NCBI RefSeq assembly: GCF_004349265.1
Contig: NZ_SMFL01000002.1
Coordinates: 806,001 to 870,000, forward strand
Direction: 5' to 3'
Origin: Dyadobacter psychrotolerans
GTDB taxonomy: Bacteria; Bacteroidota; Bacteroidia; Cytophagales; Spirosomataceae
Length of the DNA stretch: 64,000 bases
Part shown: positions 1 through 10,450 of the stretch, in pieces
Position numbering within the stretch: the first letter of the stretch is position 1
Layout of the letters: every line of letters begins with the position of its first letter
Made by a program: the position numbers and the translations under genes
Notes under the pieces: generated by a model
The model's database searches: none
Told to the model about the DNA's origin: nothing
The model's input: the letters and a program-made list of their open reading frames with translations, nothing else

Positions 1-2
1 AA

Positions 3-1838
3 GAGAAGGATGAATCGGTGCCTGTTTTCAGTAATGGTTATTTTTACTATACCCGCAGCGAAGAGGGTGAACAGTACTTCAAGTATTGTAGGAAAAAAGG
101 TTCGTTGTCTTCACCGGAAGAAATACTTTTGGATGTGGATGCACTTGCGAAAGGACATGCCTATTATTCTGCCACAGGATTCAATATCAGCCCGGACAAT
201 AAATTGCTTGTTTACGGGGTCGACAACGTTTCACGCAGGGAATACACCCTTTACATCAAAAATCTTGAAACCGGCGAACTGCTGGAAGATTCGATCTTTC
301 CAACCAGCGGCGGGTCGGAGTGGGGTAATGATAATAAAACACTGTTTTACACGGCAACCAATCCGAAGACGCTGCTGAGTGAGAAGATCAAAAGACATAC
401 ACTTGGCACGGATTCGAAAAAGGATGTTGTTGTCTATAACGAAAAGGATAAAAGTAACTACATCGGCGTTGGCAAAACCAAGTCTGAGAAATACATTGTG
501 ATTGCTTCTTCGGCGACCATGTCTTCCGAGTTTTACATTCTGGATGCAGATCAGCCGGAAGGTAAATTTGAAGTCTTTCAACCCAGGATGAAGGATGTGC
601 TTTACGAGATCGAGCATCAGAATGATAAATTTTTGATTGTAACAAATAAGGACGCTCTGAATTTTCGTCTGATGGAAACGCCATTGGACAAAACAGGGGT
701 TGAAAACTGGAAAGAAGTCATTCCGAACAGAGATGACGTTCTGTTGGAGGGAATCGATGTTTTCAGGGATTTTTTGGTCGTTACCGAAAGAAAAAATGGT
801 TTAATTCAGCTTAGGATCCGTAATGACAAAACCAGTGATGAACATTATGTCGATTTTGGAGAACCTGCCTATGCCGCTTATACCGGTTCCAATCCCGAGT
901 TTAACAGTACAACACTTCGGTATATTTACACATCGATGACTACGCCGAATTCTGTGTATGATTACGATATGGAATCAAAAACCAGGGAGTTGAAAAAACG
1001 GCAGGAAGTGGTAGGCGGTTACAATCCGGACGATTATGTGACTGAAAGATTATATGCTACTTCATTTGATGGTGTACAGGTTCCGGTTTCTCTGGTTTAC
1101 AAAAAAGGTTTTGAGAAAAACGGACAAGCACCTCTTTTACTTTATGCATACGGATCGTACGGTCACAGTATGGATGCAGGTTTCAGCGCAAACCGTTTGA
1201 GCTTGCTAAACCGGGGTTTTGTGTTTGCCATTGCTCATATACGCGGTGGACAGGAAATGGGGCGTCAATGGTATGAAGATGGTAAATTATTTAAAAAGAA
1301 GAATACTTTCGGGGATTTCATCGCTTGTGGTGAGTATCTGATCAAAGAAAATTATACTTCGGTTGATCATCTGTATGCAGAAGGAGGCAGTGCCGGCGGT
1401 CTTCTGATGGGAGCAGTTGCCAACATGCGTCCGGATCTCTGGCATGGTATCATTGCAGATGTACCTTTCGTGGATGTTGTTACAACGATGCTCGATGAAA
1501 GTATTCCGCTCACTACCAATGAGTTTGACGAATGGGGAAACCCCAAAAATAAGGAGTCATACGATTATATGAAATCCTATTCACCTTATGATAATGTCGA
1601 CAGGAAAGACTATCCTAATATGTTGGTAACTACTGGTTTGCACGATAGTCAGGTTCAGTATTTTGAGCCGGCTAAATGGGTGGCCAGGCTCAGGACGCAT
1701 AAAACAGATACAAATGTGCTTCTTTTAAAGACAAACATGGAAGCAGGACATGGCGGAGCCTCCGGTCGTTTTGAATACTTGAAGGAAATTGCTTTGCAGT
1801 ATTCGTTTCTTTTTGCTTTGGAAGGCATTGGGGAATAA
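3..1838 (+). CDS. ptrB: Oligopeptidase B (prolyl oligopeptidase family S9A), 5' end missing
   Basis: Serine oligopeptidase that cleaves short peptides after basic residues. The reading frame is open to the left edge of the window, so the start and roughly the first 70-100 residues are lost; the family is usually about 680-710 residues and about 612 are present. The beta-propeller half comes first and the alpha/beta-hydrolase half last. The catalytic triad is visible: Ser in GGSAGG (codon at 1389), Asp in HDSQVQYFEP (codon at 1644) and His in GHGGASGR (codon at 1749). The phrase YTRSEEGEQY near the left edge matches the conserved N-terminal part of the family. The gene is followed by a strong hairpin and a convergent gene. 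The assignment to S9A is secure from the motifs; the choice of oligopeptidase B over prolyl endopeptidase rests on the N-terminal and C-terminal phrases. Confidence 0.9.
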   Translation, partial: EKDESVPVFSNGYFYYTRSEEGEQYFKYCRKKGSLSSPEEILLDVDALAKGHAYYSATGFNISPDNKLLVYGVDNVSRREYTLYIKNLETGELLEDSIFPTSGGSEWGNDNKTLFYTATNPKTLLSEKIKRHTLGTDSKKDVVVYNEKDKSNYIGVGKTKSEKYIVIASSATMSSEFYILDADQPEGKFEVFQPRMKDVLYEIEHQNDKFLIVTNKDALNFRLMETPLDKTGVENWKEVIPNRDDVLLEGIDVFRDFLVVTERKNGLIQLRIRNDKTSDEHYVDFGEPAYAAYTGSNPEFNSTTLRYIYTSMTTPNSVYDYDMESKTRELKKRQEVVGGYNPDDYVTERLYATSFDGVQVPVSLVYKKGFEKNGQAPLLLYAYGSYGHSMDAGFSANRLSLLNRGFVFAIAHIRGGQEMGRQWYEDGKLFKKKNTFGDFIACGEYLIKENYTSVDHLYAEGGSAGGLLMGAVANMRPDLWHGIIADVPFVDVVTTMLDESIPLTTNEFDEWGNPKNKESYDYMKSYSPYDNVDRKDYPNMLVTTGLHDSQVQYFEPAKWVARLRTHKTDTNVLLLKTNMEAGHGGASGRFEYLKEIALQYSFLFALEGIGE

Positions 1839-1876
1839 CGAATCTGTTAAAGGTTCACGCAGAGTTGTGAAGTAAC

Positions 1877-1920
1877 AACGCAGAGCGCGCAAAGATTAAA
1901 TCCTTTGCGCGCTCTGCGTT
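1877..1920. terminator. Perfect 18-bp inverted repeat between convergent genes
   Basis: Arms AACGCAGAGCGCGCAAAG (1877-1894) and its exact reverse complement (1903-1920) enclose an 8-nt loop. Weaker outer arms (about 1855-1865 and 1930-1943, TTCACGCAGAG / CTTTGCGTGAA) extend the pairing. It lies between the stop codons of two convergent genes, so it can act as a two-way terminator, although there is no clean T-run. CGCAGAG-type intergenic repeats occur scattered in many genomes, so it may also be a dispersed repeat. Confidence 0.7.
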
Positions 1921-1945
1921 TTCCTCCGCGACTTTGCGTGAAATC

Positions 1946-3319
<1,374 letters not shown>

Positions 3320-3359
3320 TTATATTATTTTACCAATATAGAATCGAATTTGTTCAGGA

Positions 3360-3914
3360 TCAAACAGATTCGTCAATAGTTAGCAAAAGGTTGTCCACCA
3401 GAATTTGTAACGGATGTAAAAGTGATGCGTCTGTTAGGTGACCCTCAACGGAAAGTTTCGCTTTTATGTTGGGAACGGATAAAGAACAGATCTCATTTTT
3501 TCTGGCTCCTAAGGCAGTCATCGTGAGCAGAAGGGAAGCCAGGGCCTTGTCGCCGCCACTATTGAGAGGAGAAGCGCTGACGGCGGCTAACGGTTTGTCG
3601 TTAAACTCTCCACTGGACACTGTCCAGTCCAGGGCATTTTTGAGTACACCCGGAACACCAAAAGCATACTCGGGTGTGCAGATAATTACCCCTTGTGCAG
3701 CAGAAATGGCGTTTTTTAAGTTGACTATTACTTCATTCTCCTTGTCACCCGGGTTAAATGGAGGTATTAAATGAAGCTCGCCGAACAAATTAAATGAAAC
3801 GTTGTCAGGTAGTAGATTGCCTATGATTCGTAAAAGGTGCGTATTGGAAGAATGATCACGCAGACTCCCTGAGATTCCCAGAATTTTGATTTTGTAACCG
3901 GTATCTGTTTTCAT
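3360..3914 (-). CDS. NADPH-dependent FMN reductase family protein
   Basis: Flavodoxin-fold quinone/azo/chromate-type reductase that uses FMN and NAD(P)H. The 184-residue protein has the FMN-phosphate loop ISGSLRDHSSN near the N-terminus and the typical TPEYAFGVPGVLKNALDW segment in the middle. A longer frame upstream exists, but ATG at 3914 gives the standard family start (KIKILGISGSLR). The ATG overlaps the stop of the upstream WYL regulator by 4 nt (ATGA), so the two are translationally coupled and probably form a regulator/enzyme operon. Substrate cannot be predicted. Confidence 0.85.
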   Translation of the reverse strand: MKTDTGYKIKILGISGSLRDHSSNTHLLRIIGNLLPDNVSFNLFGELHLIPPFNPGDKENEVIVNLKNAISAAQGVIICTPEYAFGVPGVLKNALDWTVSSGEFNDKPLAAVSASPLNSGGDKALASLLLTMTALGARKNEICSLSVPNIKAKLSVEGHLTDASLLHPLQILVDNLLLTIDESV

Positions 3915-4858
3915 AACTGCAAGCTTTCCGATATTTGGGAAATAAGTTTTTTCAAATGGCTTTTTAAAATTTCCGGTTCGATAACAATGGCATTTGGTGC
4001 AATCATAAGATACCAATGCGCAAACCATTCCAACGACTCGGTTAAAAAAGCCATTTCGAGTTGGTCGCCGATAATTTTTTCTGAGACAAAACCATAGTAA
4101 TATTTTTGATCGCCAATGTAGCGGGCCACATTTTTTGCTACGCGAACCACAACCAGCTGCACTTTTCTATTTTCACGAACTTCATTTAAAAAGTCATTCA
4201 AAGGTGCGTGTTGATGTTCAAACGACTGCTCGGTAATTTCTATTCGCTGAATGCGGTCGGAACGGAAATTACGGTAGGCGTTTCTAAGGTGGCAGAACGC
4301 AATCGTGTACCAATAACTGGTCTCATGATAAATGCCCACGGGCTCGATTACACGGTCGCCGGGAATGTCGGCTGTCATAGCCAGGTAACTAATCCTGACA
4401 GCCTTTTTCTCTGAGATACTTTTAAGCAGACAATCCAGCACGTTACTGCTTGCGGTGTTGAAAGCCACATTATTTCTTCTGACTTCAATATGATTTTCAA
4501 GCGTTTCAACCATCGATTTCTCACTGCTTCTGAGAACGGCTTTGATCTTGAACATGGCTGACTGATAATGGTTCTGTGTTGAAAAATCAGTAAACTTTTC
4601 AACGAGTTTTTCAGCAGTTATAAACGTACGAGCCTCTTCTTTTGTAAACATGACGGGAGGCAGGCGATAGCCTTCCATGATGGAATAACCAACGCCCGCC
4701 TCTCCGATAATTGGTACACCAGCCTCCGCCAGCGTGCTCATATCTCTGTATACGGTTCTCAAACTAATTTCAAATCGCTCAGCCAAATCCTGGGCCTTAA
4801 CAATCTTTCGCGATTGAAGTTGAATCAGGATAGCTGTTATTCGGTCAAAACGATTCAT
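3911..4858 (-). CDS. HTH and WYL-domain transcriptional regulator (YafY-like)
   Basis: 315 residues: N-terminal winged helix-turn-helix of the DeoR/HTH_11 type (RITAILIQLQSRKIVKAQDL, then the recognition part SLRTVYRDMSTL), a central WYL domain (about residues 140-210, YHETSYWYTIAFCHLRNAYRNFRSDRI in two pieces) and a C-terminal WCX-like extension. WYL domains sense small ligands or nucleic acids. It is the first gene of a two-gene operon with the FMN reductase, which is its likely target together with itself. Confidence 0.88.
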   Translation of the reverse strand: MNRFDRITAILIQLQSRKIVKAQDLAERFEISLRTVYRDMSTLAEAGVPIIGEAGVGYSIMEGYRLPPVMFTKEEARTFITAEKLVEKFTDFSTQNHYQSAMFKIKAVLRSSEKSMVETLENHIEVRRNNVAFNTASSNVLDCLLKSISEKKAVRISYLAMTADIPGDRVIEPVGIYHETSYWYTIAFCHLRNAYRNFRSDRIQRIEITEQSFEHQHAPLNDFLNEVRENRKVQLVVVRVAKNVARYIGDQKYYYGFVSEKIIGDQLEMAFLTESLEWFAHWYLMIAPNAIVIEPEILKSHLKKLISQISESLQL

Positions 4859-4936
4859 TATCAGTTAGTTATTTGGCTGATTAGGGTAGGGCAGTTGCTG
4901 ACTTGGCAGCTATTGTTACCAAAAAAACAAAAATAA

Positions 4937-5950
4937 CTAAACTACCGCTTCTCTCAAGCTAAATGCTTCTGATAGTAATTCAAATGAACGGTTTCGCGAA
5001 TCACGGCTGTCCGACATAGTCGATATGATAATTTCGTCAACGTCAAATTCATTTGCCAAAGTCGTTAATTGTTCTTTTACCGATTCGGCTGTTCCTGAAA
5101 TGATCCGTCCGCTATTGTAGCGGATCCGTTCGAGTTCTCCCATATTAAACTGATATTTTCTCACCGTTTCAGCATCAGGAAAAGGGCCAAACTTGCCCCT
5201 TTCAAATTCAACCAGAATATAATCCATCATTTTTCGCATCTGCAATGCTTTTTCTTCGGTTTCACCGCAAAGCACAAACACTGATAAGATTGCGTGGGGC
5301 GCTGCATATTGATCGGAGAGGCGGAAGTTTTTTCGGTAGGTTTCAACAACATCCGGTTTAACAAATCCATTAATGAATTTAGCAACGGCTAGTCCCATAC
5401 CATATTTGGCTGCTATCTTGCTGCTTCCTCCGCTTGAACTGAGAATCCATTGCATCGGAATTGTTGTGGACTGAGGAGTTGCGTAGATGAAACCCCGTTC
5501 CGTTCCTGCTGTATCCCTAAAGAAATGCTGTAAATGATCAAGCTGACGAAGATAGCTGATTTCGCTAAAATCGTTGGAAGGATTTAATATGGAAGAGGTA
5601 ATTCTGTCAGTTCCGGGTGCACGTCCCATTCCAAGATCGATCCGGCCAGGGAAAAGCGTTTCAAGCATCCTGAAATTTTCGGCAACTTTTAAGGCACTGT
5701 GATTAGGAAGCATAATTCCTCCTGAGCCGATTCTGATGGTTTTAGTAACATCAGCCAGTTTCACCATTAAAACTTCCGGTGTAGAGCCGGCAATAAAAGT
5801 CGAGTTGTGGTGCTCTGATACCCAAAAACGGCTGTAACCGAGATTTTCCGCTAGTTTAGCCGTTTCAATTGTTTCCTGTATGGCTTCCTGAACCGTACTT
5901 CCTTGCCGGACAATGGATTGATCCAGAATTCCTAGTTTTATATTTGTCAT
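4937..5950 (-). CDS. LLM-class flavin-dependent oxidoreductase (luciferase-like)
   Basis: Bacterial luciferase-like TIM-barrel monooxygenase using reduced FMN. The 337-residue protein starts KLGILDQSIV and has the family phrases FWVSEHHN, IRIGSGGIMLPNHS, GRIDLGMGRAPGTD and the C-terminal VDEIIISTMSDSRDSR, all of the MsnO8/YhbW subgroup. The start at 5950 (MTNIKLG) is preferred; the longer frame adds a non-conserved leader. Substrate unknown; the neighbouring FMN reductase might supply reduced flavin, but this is only inference from position. Confidence 0.88.
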   Translation of the reverse strand: MTNIKLGILDQSIVRQGSTVQEAIQETIETAKLAENLGYSRFWVSEHHNSTFIAGSTPEVLMVKLADVTKTIRIGSGGIMLPNHSALKVAENFRMLETLFPGRIDLGMGRAPGTDRITSSILNPSNDFSEISYLRQLDHLQHFFRDTAGTERGFIYATPQSTTIPMQWILSSSGGSSKIAAKYGMGLAVAKFINGFVKPDVVETYRKNFRLSDQYAAPHAILSVFVLCGETEEKALQMRKMMDYILVEFERGKFGPFPDAETVRKYQFNMGELERIRYNSGRIISGTAESVKEQLTTLANEFDVDEIIISTMSDSRDSRNRSFELLSEAFSLREAVV

Positions 5951-6045
5951 CGGTTTATTGTCTTTATTAGACAACAATGACAAGCAGGGATGTATTCCCG
6001 AAAAATTAAAATGCAACTAACCTTTGGTATAGCAGGTGAAGGATA

Positions 6046-6483
6046 TTATTCTAATCGCTCCCAGTAAGTGGTTCTGCCAAAGAGTGATACACCAACATAT
6101 CCCCTTATTTCGAGTTTGTTATTTCTTAGTTTGATGATACAATTGTAAGTTTTGCCACTTTTAGGATCGTACATCGTCCCATTGTCCCAAGTACCGTCGT
6201 TATATTCAAATTTGTTAAGAATAATTGTATTGATCAGGTTACGTGCTTTGAGCGTTTCGTCTGTATTCCGAAGATCTTTTTTTGAAGTTTTACCATCCGC
6301 CTCCAAAAAATCGGTTCCCCAGGTTACCTTTCCAAAGTAGTGGATTCCGGATTTATAAATTTCAATTTTCTCATCTTTTTCTTCGTTGAGCCATTCTCCT
6401 AAAATCTTATCAGCAGCAGTATCCTGAGCATAAATAAGTAGCGGAGAAAAAATTAAAATTATTGATAAAACCAGTTGTTTCAT
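6046..6483 (-). CDS. Secreted DUF2147 protein
   Basis: 145 residues with a clear signal peptide (hydrophobic residues 4-19, cleavage after YAQ). The mature part begins DKILGEWLNEEKDEKIEIYKSG and ends with LEIRGYVGVSLFGRTTYWERL, the lipocalin-like pattern of DUF2147. Function is unknown; periplasmic or outer-membrane associated by the signal. It stands alone, with AT-rich DNA upstream. Confidence 0.85.
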   Translation of the reverse strand: MKQLVLSIILIFSPLLIYAQDTAADKILGEWLNEEKDEKIEIYKSGIHYFGKVTWGTDFLEADGKTSKKDLRNTDETLKARNLINTIILNKFEYNDGTWDNGTMYDPKSGKTYNCIIKLRNNKLEIRGYVGVSLFGRTTYWERLE

Positions 6484-6859
6484 TTTCTTTTTAATGTTTT
6501 TGTATAGAGGAGAATATTCTTGCTTGCTTAAAATAATGATAGTATTTTATTTGGATGATTTTGAGCTCTTTAACGGTGAAATTTTAGAAACTCAGATTTT
6601 TAGTAATTTAACAATACTTCTAACAATGTTAAATATTTTTTCTTATGTTAAATCACCTGTTTCTTTCTAATATGCTCGCTTTTTATCCTTGAACTAACTT
6701 GCTTTATTTATATTCTTCAAAGCAAATACTGTGCAATATACAACTCTTATTTAATTTATGGTAAACTGAATTATTTCAAGAAAGTCTTATTGGCTTTGGT
6801 GAAAAGTATATCGCTCACAATTCCCGGTATGTAAACACCTTGGCCTAACCGGGCACAAT
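6484..6859. other. AT-rich intergenic region without a gene
   Basis: 376 bp between the DUF2147 gene and a convergent-side SRPBCC gene. I see no ORF of note. It contains a loose inverted repeat TTTAACA/TGTTAAA around 6607-6635 and runs of T; it should carry the promoter of the DUF2147 gene, but no clear -7 box is visible. Confidence 0.5.
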
Positions 6860-7324
6860 TCAATCGATTGGTCTCGATCGTCTTTCAGTCATTTGATCCA
6901 ACACGTATGGCCATGCTTCCAGATGTTTATCTTTGGAAACTTCATCAGCAAAACCTGCATGTGACAGCTTTATCAGTGTGCCATCGTTTTCTGAATTTAG
7001 CTCGACAGTTAGAACAGTCTCTGCACCTTCCGTGCCGCCTTCACCGGTGATCCAGGTTAACTCGACTAAACCTGGAAATTCAATCCTCAGAAAACGGCCA
7101 TAGTGTGGCGACCGGCGTCCTTCGTGCTGGGTTTCGAAATAAAATGCAGTATTAGGTTCAGCTTTTGAAAGCAGAGATCCAGGGGATGCAAACCATAAAT
7201 CAAGTTGGCTGGTCCAGGCTTTAAACAAATTTTCAATAGAAAGCGGCACATGCTTTTCCAATTTTAAATTGAATGGCCTGCTGCTGATGTCAGGAGGGCA
7301 GATGACTTCGATTTGTGTTCCCAT
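6860..7324 (-). CDS. SRPBCC (AHSA1-like) domain protein
   Basis: 154 residues of the START/Bet v1-like fold: VPLSIENLFKAWTSQLDLWFA near the N-terminus and a C-terminal LIKLSHAGFADEVSKDKHLEAWPYVLDQM, the usual activator of Hsp90 ATPase homologue 1 pattern. These proteins bind hydrophobic ligands; no specific role can be given. ATG at 7324 is chosen over a TTG two codons upstream. Confidence 0.8.
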   Translation of the reverse strand: MGTQIEVICPPDISSRPFNLKLEKHVPLSIENLFKAWTSQLDLWFASPGSLLSKAEPNTAFYFETQHEGRRSPHYGRFLRIEFPGLVELTWITGEGGTEGAETVLTVELNSENDGTLIKLSHAGFADEVSKDKHLEAWPYVLDQMTERRSRPID

Positions 7325-7365
7325 GGTCAATGTATTTTTTGGTCAGAATGTTCTAAAAAATTGTG

Positions 7366-8604
7366 CTAAGCTATCTGAGAAAATTTCTTTTCCAGTTTGG
7401 CCATCACCCTGGCCGCAGAAAGTCCGTGCATCAATACGGATAGCAAGGCGATAAAAGCAACCATCGACCAAAGTTCTTTTCCAAGTGGAAAGGATGCTTC
7501 ACGCAATGCAAATGCCAGATAATAAAACGATCCTATTCCGCGTATTCCGTAAAAACTAATTCCCAGTTTTTCTTTTAAATGTAGTTTTGTACCGATCAGC
7601 GCGATAATTCCGGACATAGGCCGGATTAGCAGGAGAAAAATAACGGATAGCAGAGCCATGGGCCAGGTAAGATAATCTAATATTCCGTGTACCAGACTTC
7701 CTCCAAAAATCAATAAGACGATTGCGACGAGAATGCGTTCGATCTGGTCGGAGAAACTGTGCAGTTCTTTATGGAATTCGTTGTCCAGCTCGTAGTTACG
7801 AAGTGTAATCGCAGCCACAAAAACAGCAACAAAGCCATAACCATGTAGCAATTCAACAATACCAAAAACAGTTAAAGAAGCTGCAACGGAAATAAAGCCA
7901 TCATTCAGGTTAATGTGTTTGTTTTTTTCGGAAAAGTTAAAGATTACATAAGCCAGCAGCCGACCGAGGAGAACGCCAAAAATTACACCGGATAATATCT
8001 TGTATATCAAATCTATGGTAAACCATTCTTTTAAAACTCCCGTGAAACTTGTACCCGATGCTGCGGCCAGTAATATTGCAAGCCAGGTGAATGGAAACGC
8101 CATGCCATCGTTCATGCCTGCTTCTGCGGTTAGAGAAAACCGTACATCGTCGGTCCTATCTTCCAGTGGAGGGCCAACCTGTACATCTGATGCCAAGACC
8201 GGGTCAGTAGGAGCTAGCACGGCGCCTAAAAGCAACGCTGACGGCAGATCAAAACCCAAAAAATACCAGGCGGAAAATGTGACGGCAGCTATGCAAAGAA
8301 GCATAGTAATGGTTAAAAGCCGAAAAGGAACCTGCCAGGACTTAAAGGAAAATGGCCTGTCGATTTTCAGCCCTGTTCCCATCAGCGAAATAATTACGAC
8401 AAGTTCGGTAAGATGGATGGTGTATCCGGTATAAACAAGCGGACTTGGAGAGGGTAATATATCAAGGCATTCATAGGCGATAACGCCCAGCAAAACATAA
8501 ACAACAGAATCGGAGATACCGGTTTTCTTAGTAAAGGAAGGCATCCAGGCCATTCCGAGCGTAGCAATTCCAATAATAATGACGATGATAATATACGAGT
8601 CCAT
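7366..8604 (-). CDS. Sodium/proton antiporter, CPA1 family
   Basis: 412-residue inner-membrane protein with about 11-12 hydrophobic helices. The ion-binding region is visible: GAVLAPTDPVLASDVQVGPP, followed by RFSLTAEAGMNDGMAFPFTW, the TDP and ND motifs of NhaP/KefC-like antiporters. It exchanges monovalent cations for protons. Short for the family because it has no cytosolic TrkA-type tail. Stands alone on the minus strand, with 41 nt to the next gene downstream. Confidence 0.88.
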   Translation of the reverse strand: MDSYIIIVIIIGIATLGMAWMPSFTKKTGISDSVVYVLLGVIAYECLDILPSPSPLVYTGYTIHLTELVVIISLMGTGLKIDRPFSFKSWQVPFRLLTITMLLCIAAVTFSAWYFLGFDLPSALLLGAVLAPTDPVLASDVQVGPPLEDRTDDVRFSLTAEAGMNDGMAFPFTWLAILLAAASGTSFTGVLKEWFTIDLIYKILSGVIFGVLLGRLLAYVIFNFSEKNKHINLNDGFISVAASLTVFGIVELLHGYGFVAVFVAAITLRNYELDNEFHKELHSFSDQIERILVAIVLLIFGGSLVHGILDYLTWPMALLSVIFLLLIRPMSGIIALIGTKLHLKEKLGISFYGIRGIGSFYYLAFALREASFPLGKELWSMVAFIALLSVLMHGLSAARVMAKLEKKFSQIA

Positions 8605-8751
8605 CTTACTAAAAGGATAAAAACTGTGCCGTTCAACTTTGAAATTTTCAGATTTGTAAACTTATCTAACCCAATTTTACCGAACTTTGAAGCCGTCAGG
8701 TTATTGACTGTTCAGTATAAAATCACGGTTTAGCCGTCAATCAGAAAACAA

Positions 8752-9975
8752 TTGAAACTATATAAAGGATTAGTAGATGCCACTGTTCAGGCTGTAATGG
8801 ACATTTTTGTAAAAAACCGTCAGGCTGATCGGGTCGTAGAGGTGCTGTTAAAGTCAAACAAAAAATGGGGCGCCAGGGACCGCGCTTTCATTGCTGAGAA
8901 TACTTATGAGATGGTCAGATGGTGGAGACTTATCAAATATGTAAGTTCAATTGACAAAGCTACTGACAAAGACGAATTCTGGACTTTGTTCGGTGCCTGG
9001 CAGATCATAAAACCGCTGCATTTAAAACTTGAAACCGATAATAAGCTACCGGAATGGGAAGAATTTAGCCGCCTTAATGCAGAACATGTTTTAGAATTGT
9101 ATGCACAGGCGCTGCCAATCAGAAAAATTGCAGAGTCAATTCCGGATTGGATCGATCAGACCGGCGAAGAGCAACTGGGTAATAAGTGGCCTTCTGAGCT
9201 TCATGCGCTTAATCAGCCTGCGCCGGTTGTACTTAGGGTAAATACCTTAAAAAGCAATATCGAAACGGTGAAGCAGCTTTTGGGAGCGGAAGATGTAGAA
9301 ACGATTGACGGGGTTCCTGATGCACTTGTCTTTAAAAAACGACGGAATGTATTTGGCTCTGAAAGTTTTAAAGATGGATTTTTTGAAGTTCAGGATGCTG
9401 GTTCACAGCTTATCGCTCCATTTCTTGACATAAAACCTGGATTGAGCGTTATTGATGCCTGTGCAGGTGCAGGCGGAAAGTCATTGCATCTGGCTGCATT
9501 GCTTCAGAATTCAGGATCGGTTCTCTCTATGGATATAGAAGAAAACAAATTGACCGAGCTGCAACGGCGTGCAAAACGAAACGGCGTTACAAATTTGGAA
9601 ACAATGCTGATTACTTCGGAGGAAATTATCCACGGTCTGGCCGGCACAGCGGATCGATTGCTTTTGGATGTGCCGTGCTCAGGTTTAGGAGTGCTGCGGC
9701 GCAATCCCGATAGTAAATGGAAACTTAAAACGCAGTTCTTAGAAACGATTCGAAATGTACAGTGGCAGATTTTAAGTACCTACTGTACTATGGTCAAAAA
9801 AGGAGGTAAGATGGTTTATGCAACATGCAGCGTGTTGCCTTCTGAATCAGAGGACCAGATCGCGCGTTTTATGAAAAAACATGGAAAGGAATGGAAGCTT
9901 CTTTCCCAACACCGCACTTCTGTGGCCAATGATGGTTTTGACGGGTTTTATATGGCCCTACTTCAAAAGAAATAA
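8752..9975 (+). CDS. RsmB/NOP-family RNA m5C methyltransferase
   Basis: 407 residues. S-adenosylmethionine-dependent cytosine-5 methyltransferase acting on rRNA. N-terminal NusB-like helical part (KKWGARDRAFIAENTYEMVRW in pieces), then motif I DACAGAGGKSLHLAALL, motif IV LLDVPCSGLGVLRRNPDSKW and motif VI YATCSVLPSESEDQ. The two cysteines in PCS and TCS are the release and nucleophile residues. The frame has no ATG near its beginning; TTG at 8752 gives the normal family start MKLYKGLVDATVQ and is accepted. The protein ends without a PUA extension, as in the short Bacteroidota form. Confidence 0.9.
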   Translation: MKLYKGLVDATVQAVMDIFVKNRQADRVVEVLLKSNKKWGARDRAFIAENTYEMVRWWRLIKYVSSIDKATDKDEFWTLFGAWQIIKPLHLKLETDNKLPEWEEFSRLNAEHVLELYAQALPIRKIAESIPDWIDQTGEEQLGNKWPSELHALNQPAPVVLRVNTLKSNIETVKQLLGAEDVETIDGVPDALVFKKRRNVFGSESFKDGFFEVQDAGSQLIAPFLDIKPGLSVIDACAGAGGKSLHLAALLQNSGSVLSMDIEENKLTELQRRAKRNGVTNLETMLITSEEIIHGLAGTADRLLLDVPCSGLGVLRRNPDSKWKLKTQFLETIRNVQWQILSTYCTMVKKGGKMVYATCSVLPSESEDQIARFMKKHGKEWKLLSQHRTSVANDGFDGFYMALLQKK

Positions 9976-9980
9976 AACTG

Positions 9981-10308
9981 CTAGACGCTCAGGGAGAAAT
10001 ACCAGACCCACCAGATTAGAAATGGCTGCATCGGTATTCGAAACCATAGGTATCGCATTCCTTTACCGTCATAGGTTCCTTTCTGATAATGAAGTTTATG
10101 CATTGCAGCATAAATATTTGCGGGCAACAGTGCCAGAAAGAAATAAAATCAGACACCAGGCTGTGATTGTTCTTGACTGAATAAACAGTAAGCTCAGGCC
10201 AAACAATATTTCCATTAAACCGGTCACTAACACCAATGCAGTTTTGAACGGAAATAACTTTGGTATCATAAGTGACATACCTTTTGGAAATTTAAAATGC
10301 CCAATAAA
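9981..10308 (-). pseudogene. DoxX-like membrane protein, frameshifted and lacking its N-terminus
   Basis: Two overlapping frames on the minus strand join into one DoxX-like protein. The first reads GHFKFPKGMSLMIPKLFPF through LMEILFGLSLLFIQSRT and then AWCLILFL; the second continues LALLPANIYAAMHKLHYQ and ends MQPFLIWWVWYFSLSV. A +1 shift in the T/C-rich stretch at about 10,131-10,140 separates them. Upstream of GHF a TAA (10,309-10,311) cuts off the expected first membrane helix. Either a decaying pseudogene or, for the first lesion only, a sequencing indel. It is convergent with the methyltransferase gene, 5 nt away. Confidence 0.75.
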
Positions 10309-10450
10309 TTACCTATTTTATTTTCGGATGTAGTTGCCTTGGTTCTATGAAAGAGATTTCACAGCTGTATTTTTTAACGTTAAGTATTATAACACTGTAA
10401 AATAATTCAATTAAACCAAGGATAGTCAGTATATTAAATAAACTTTTTAT

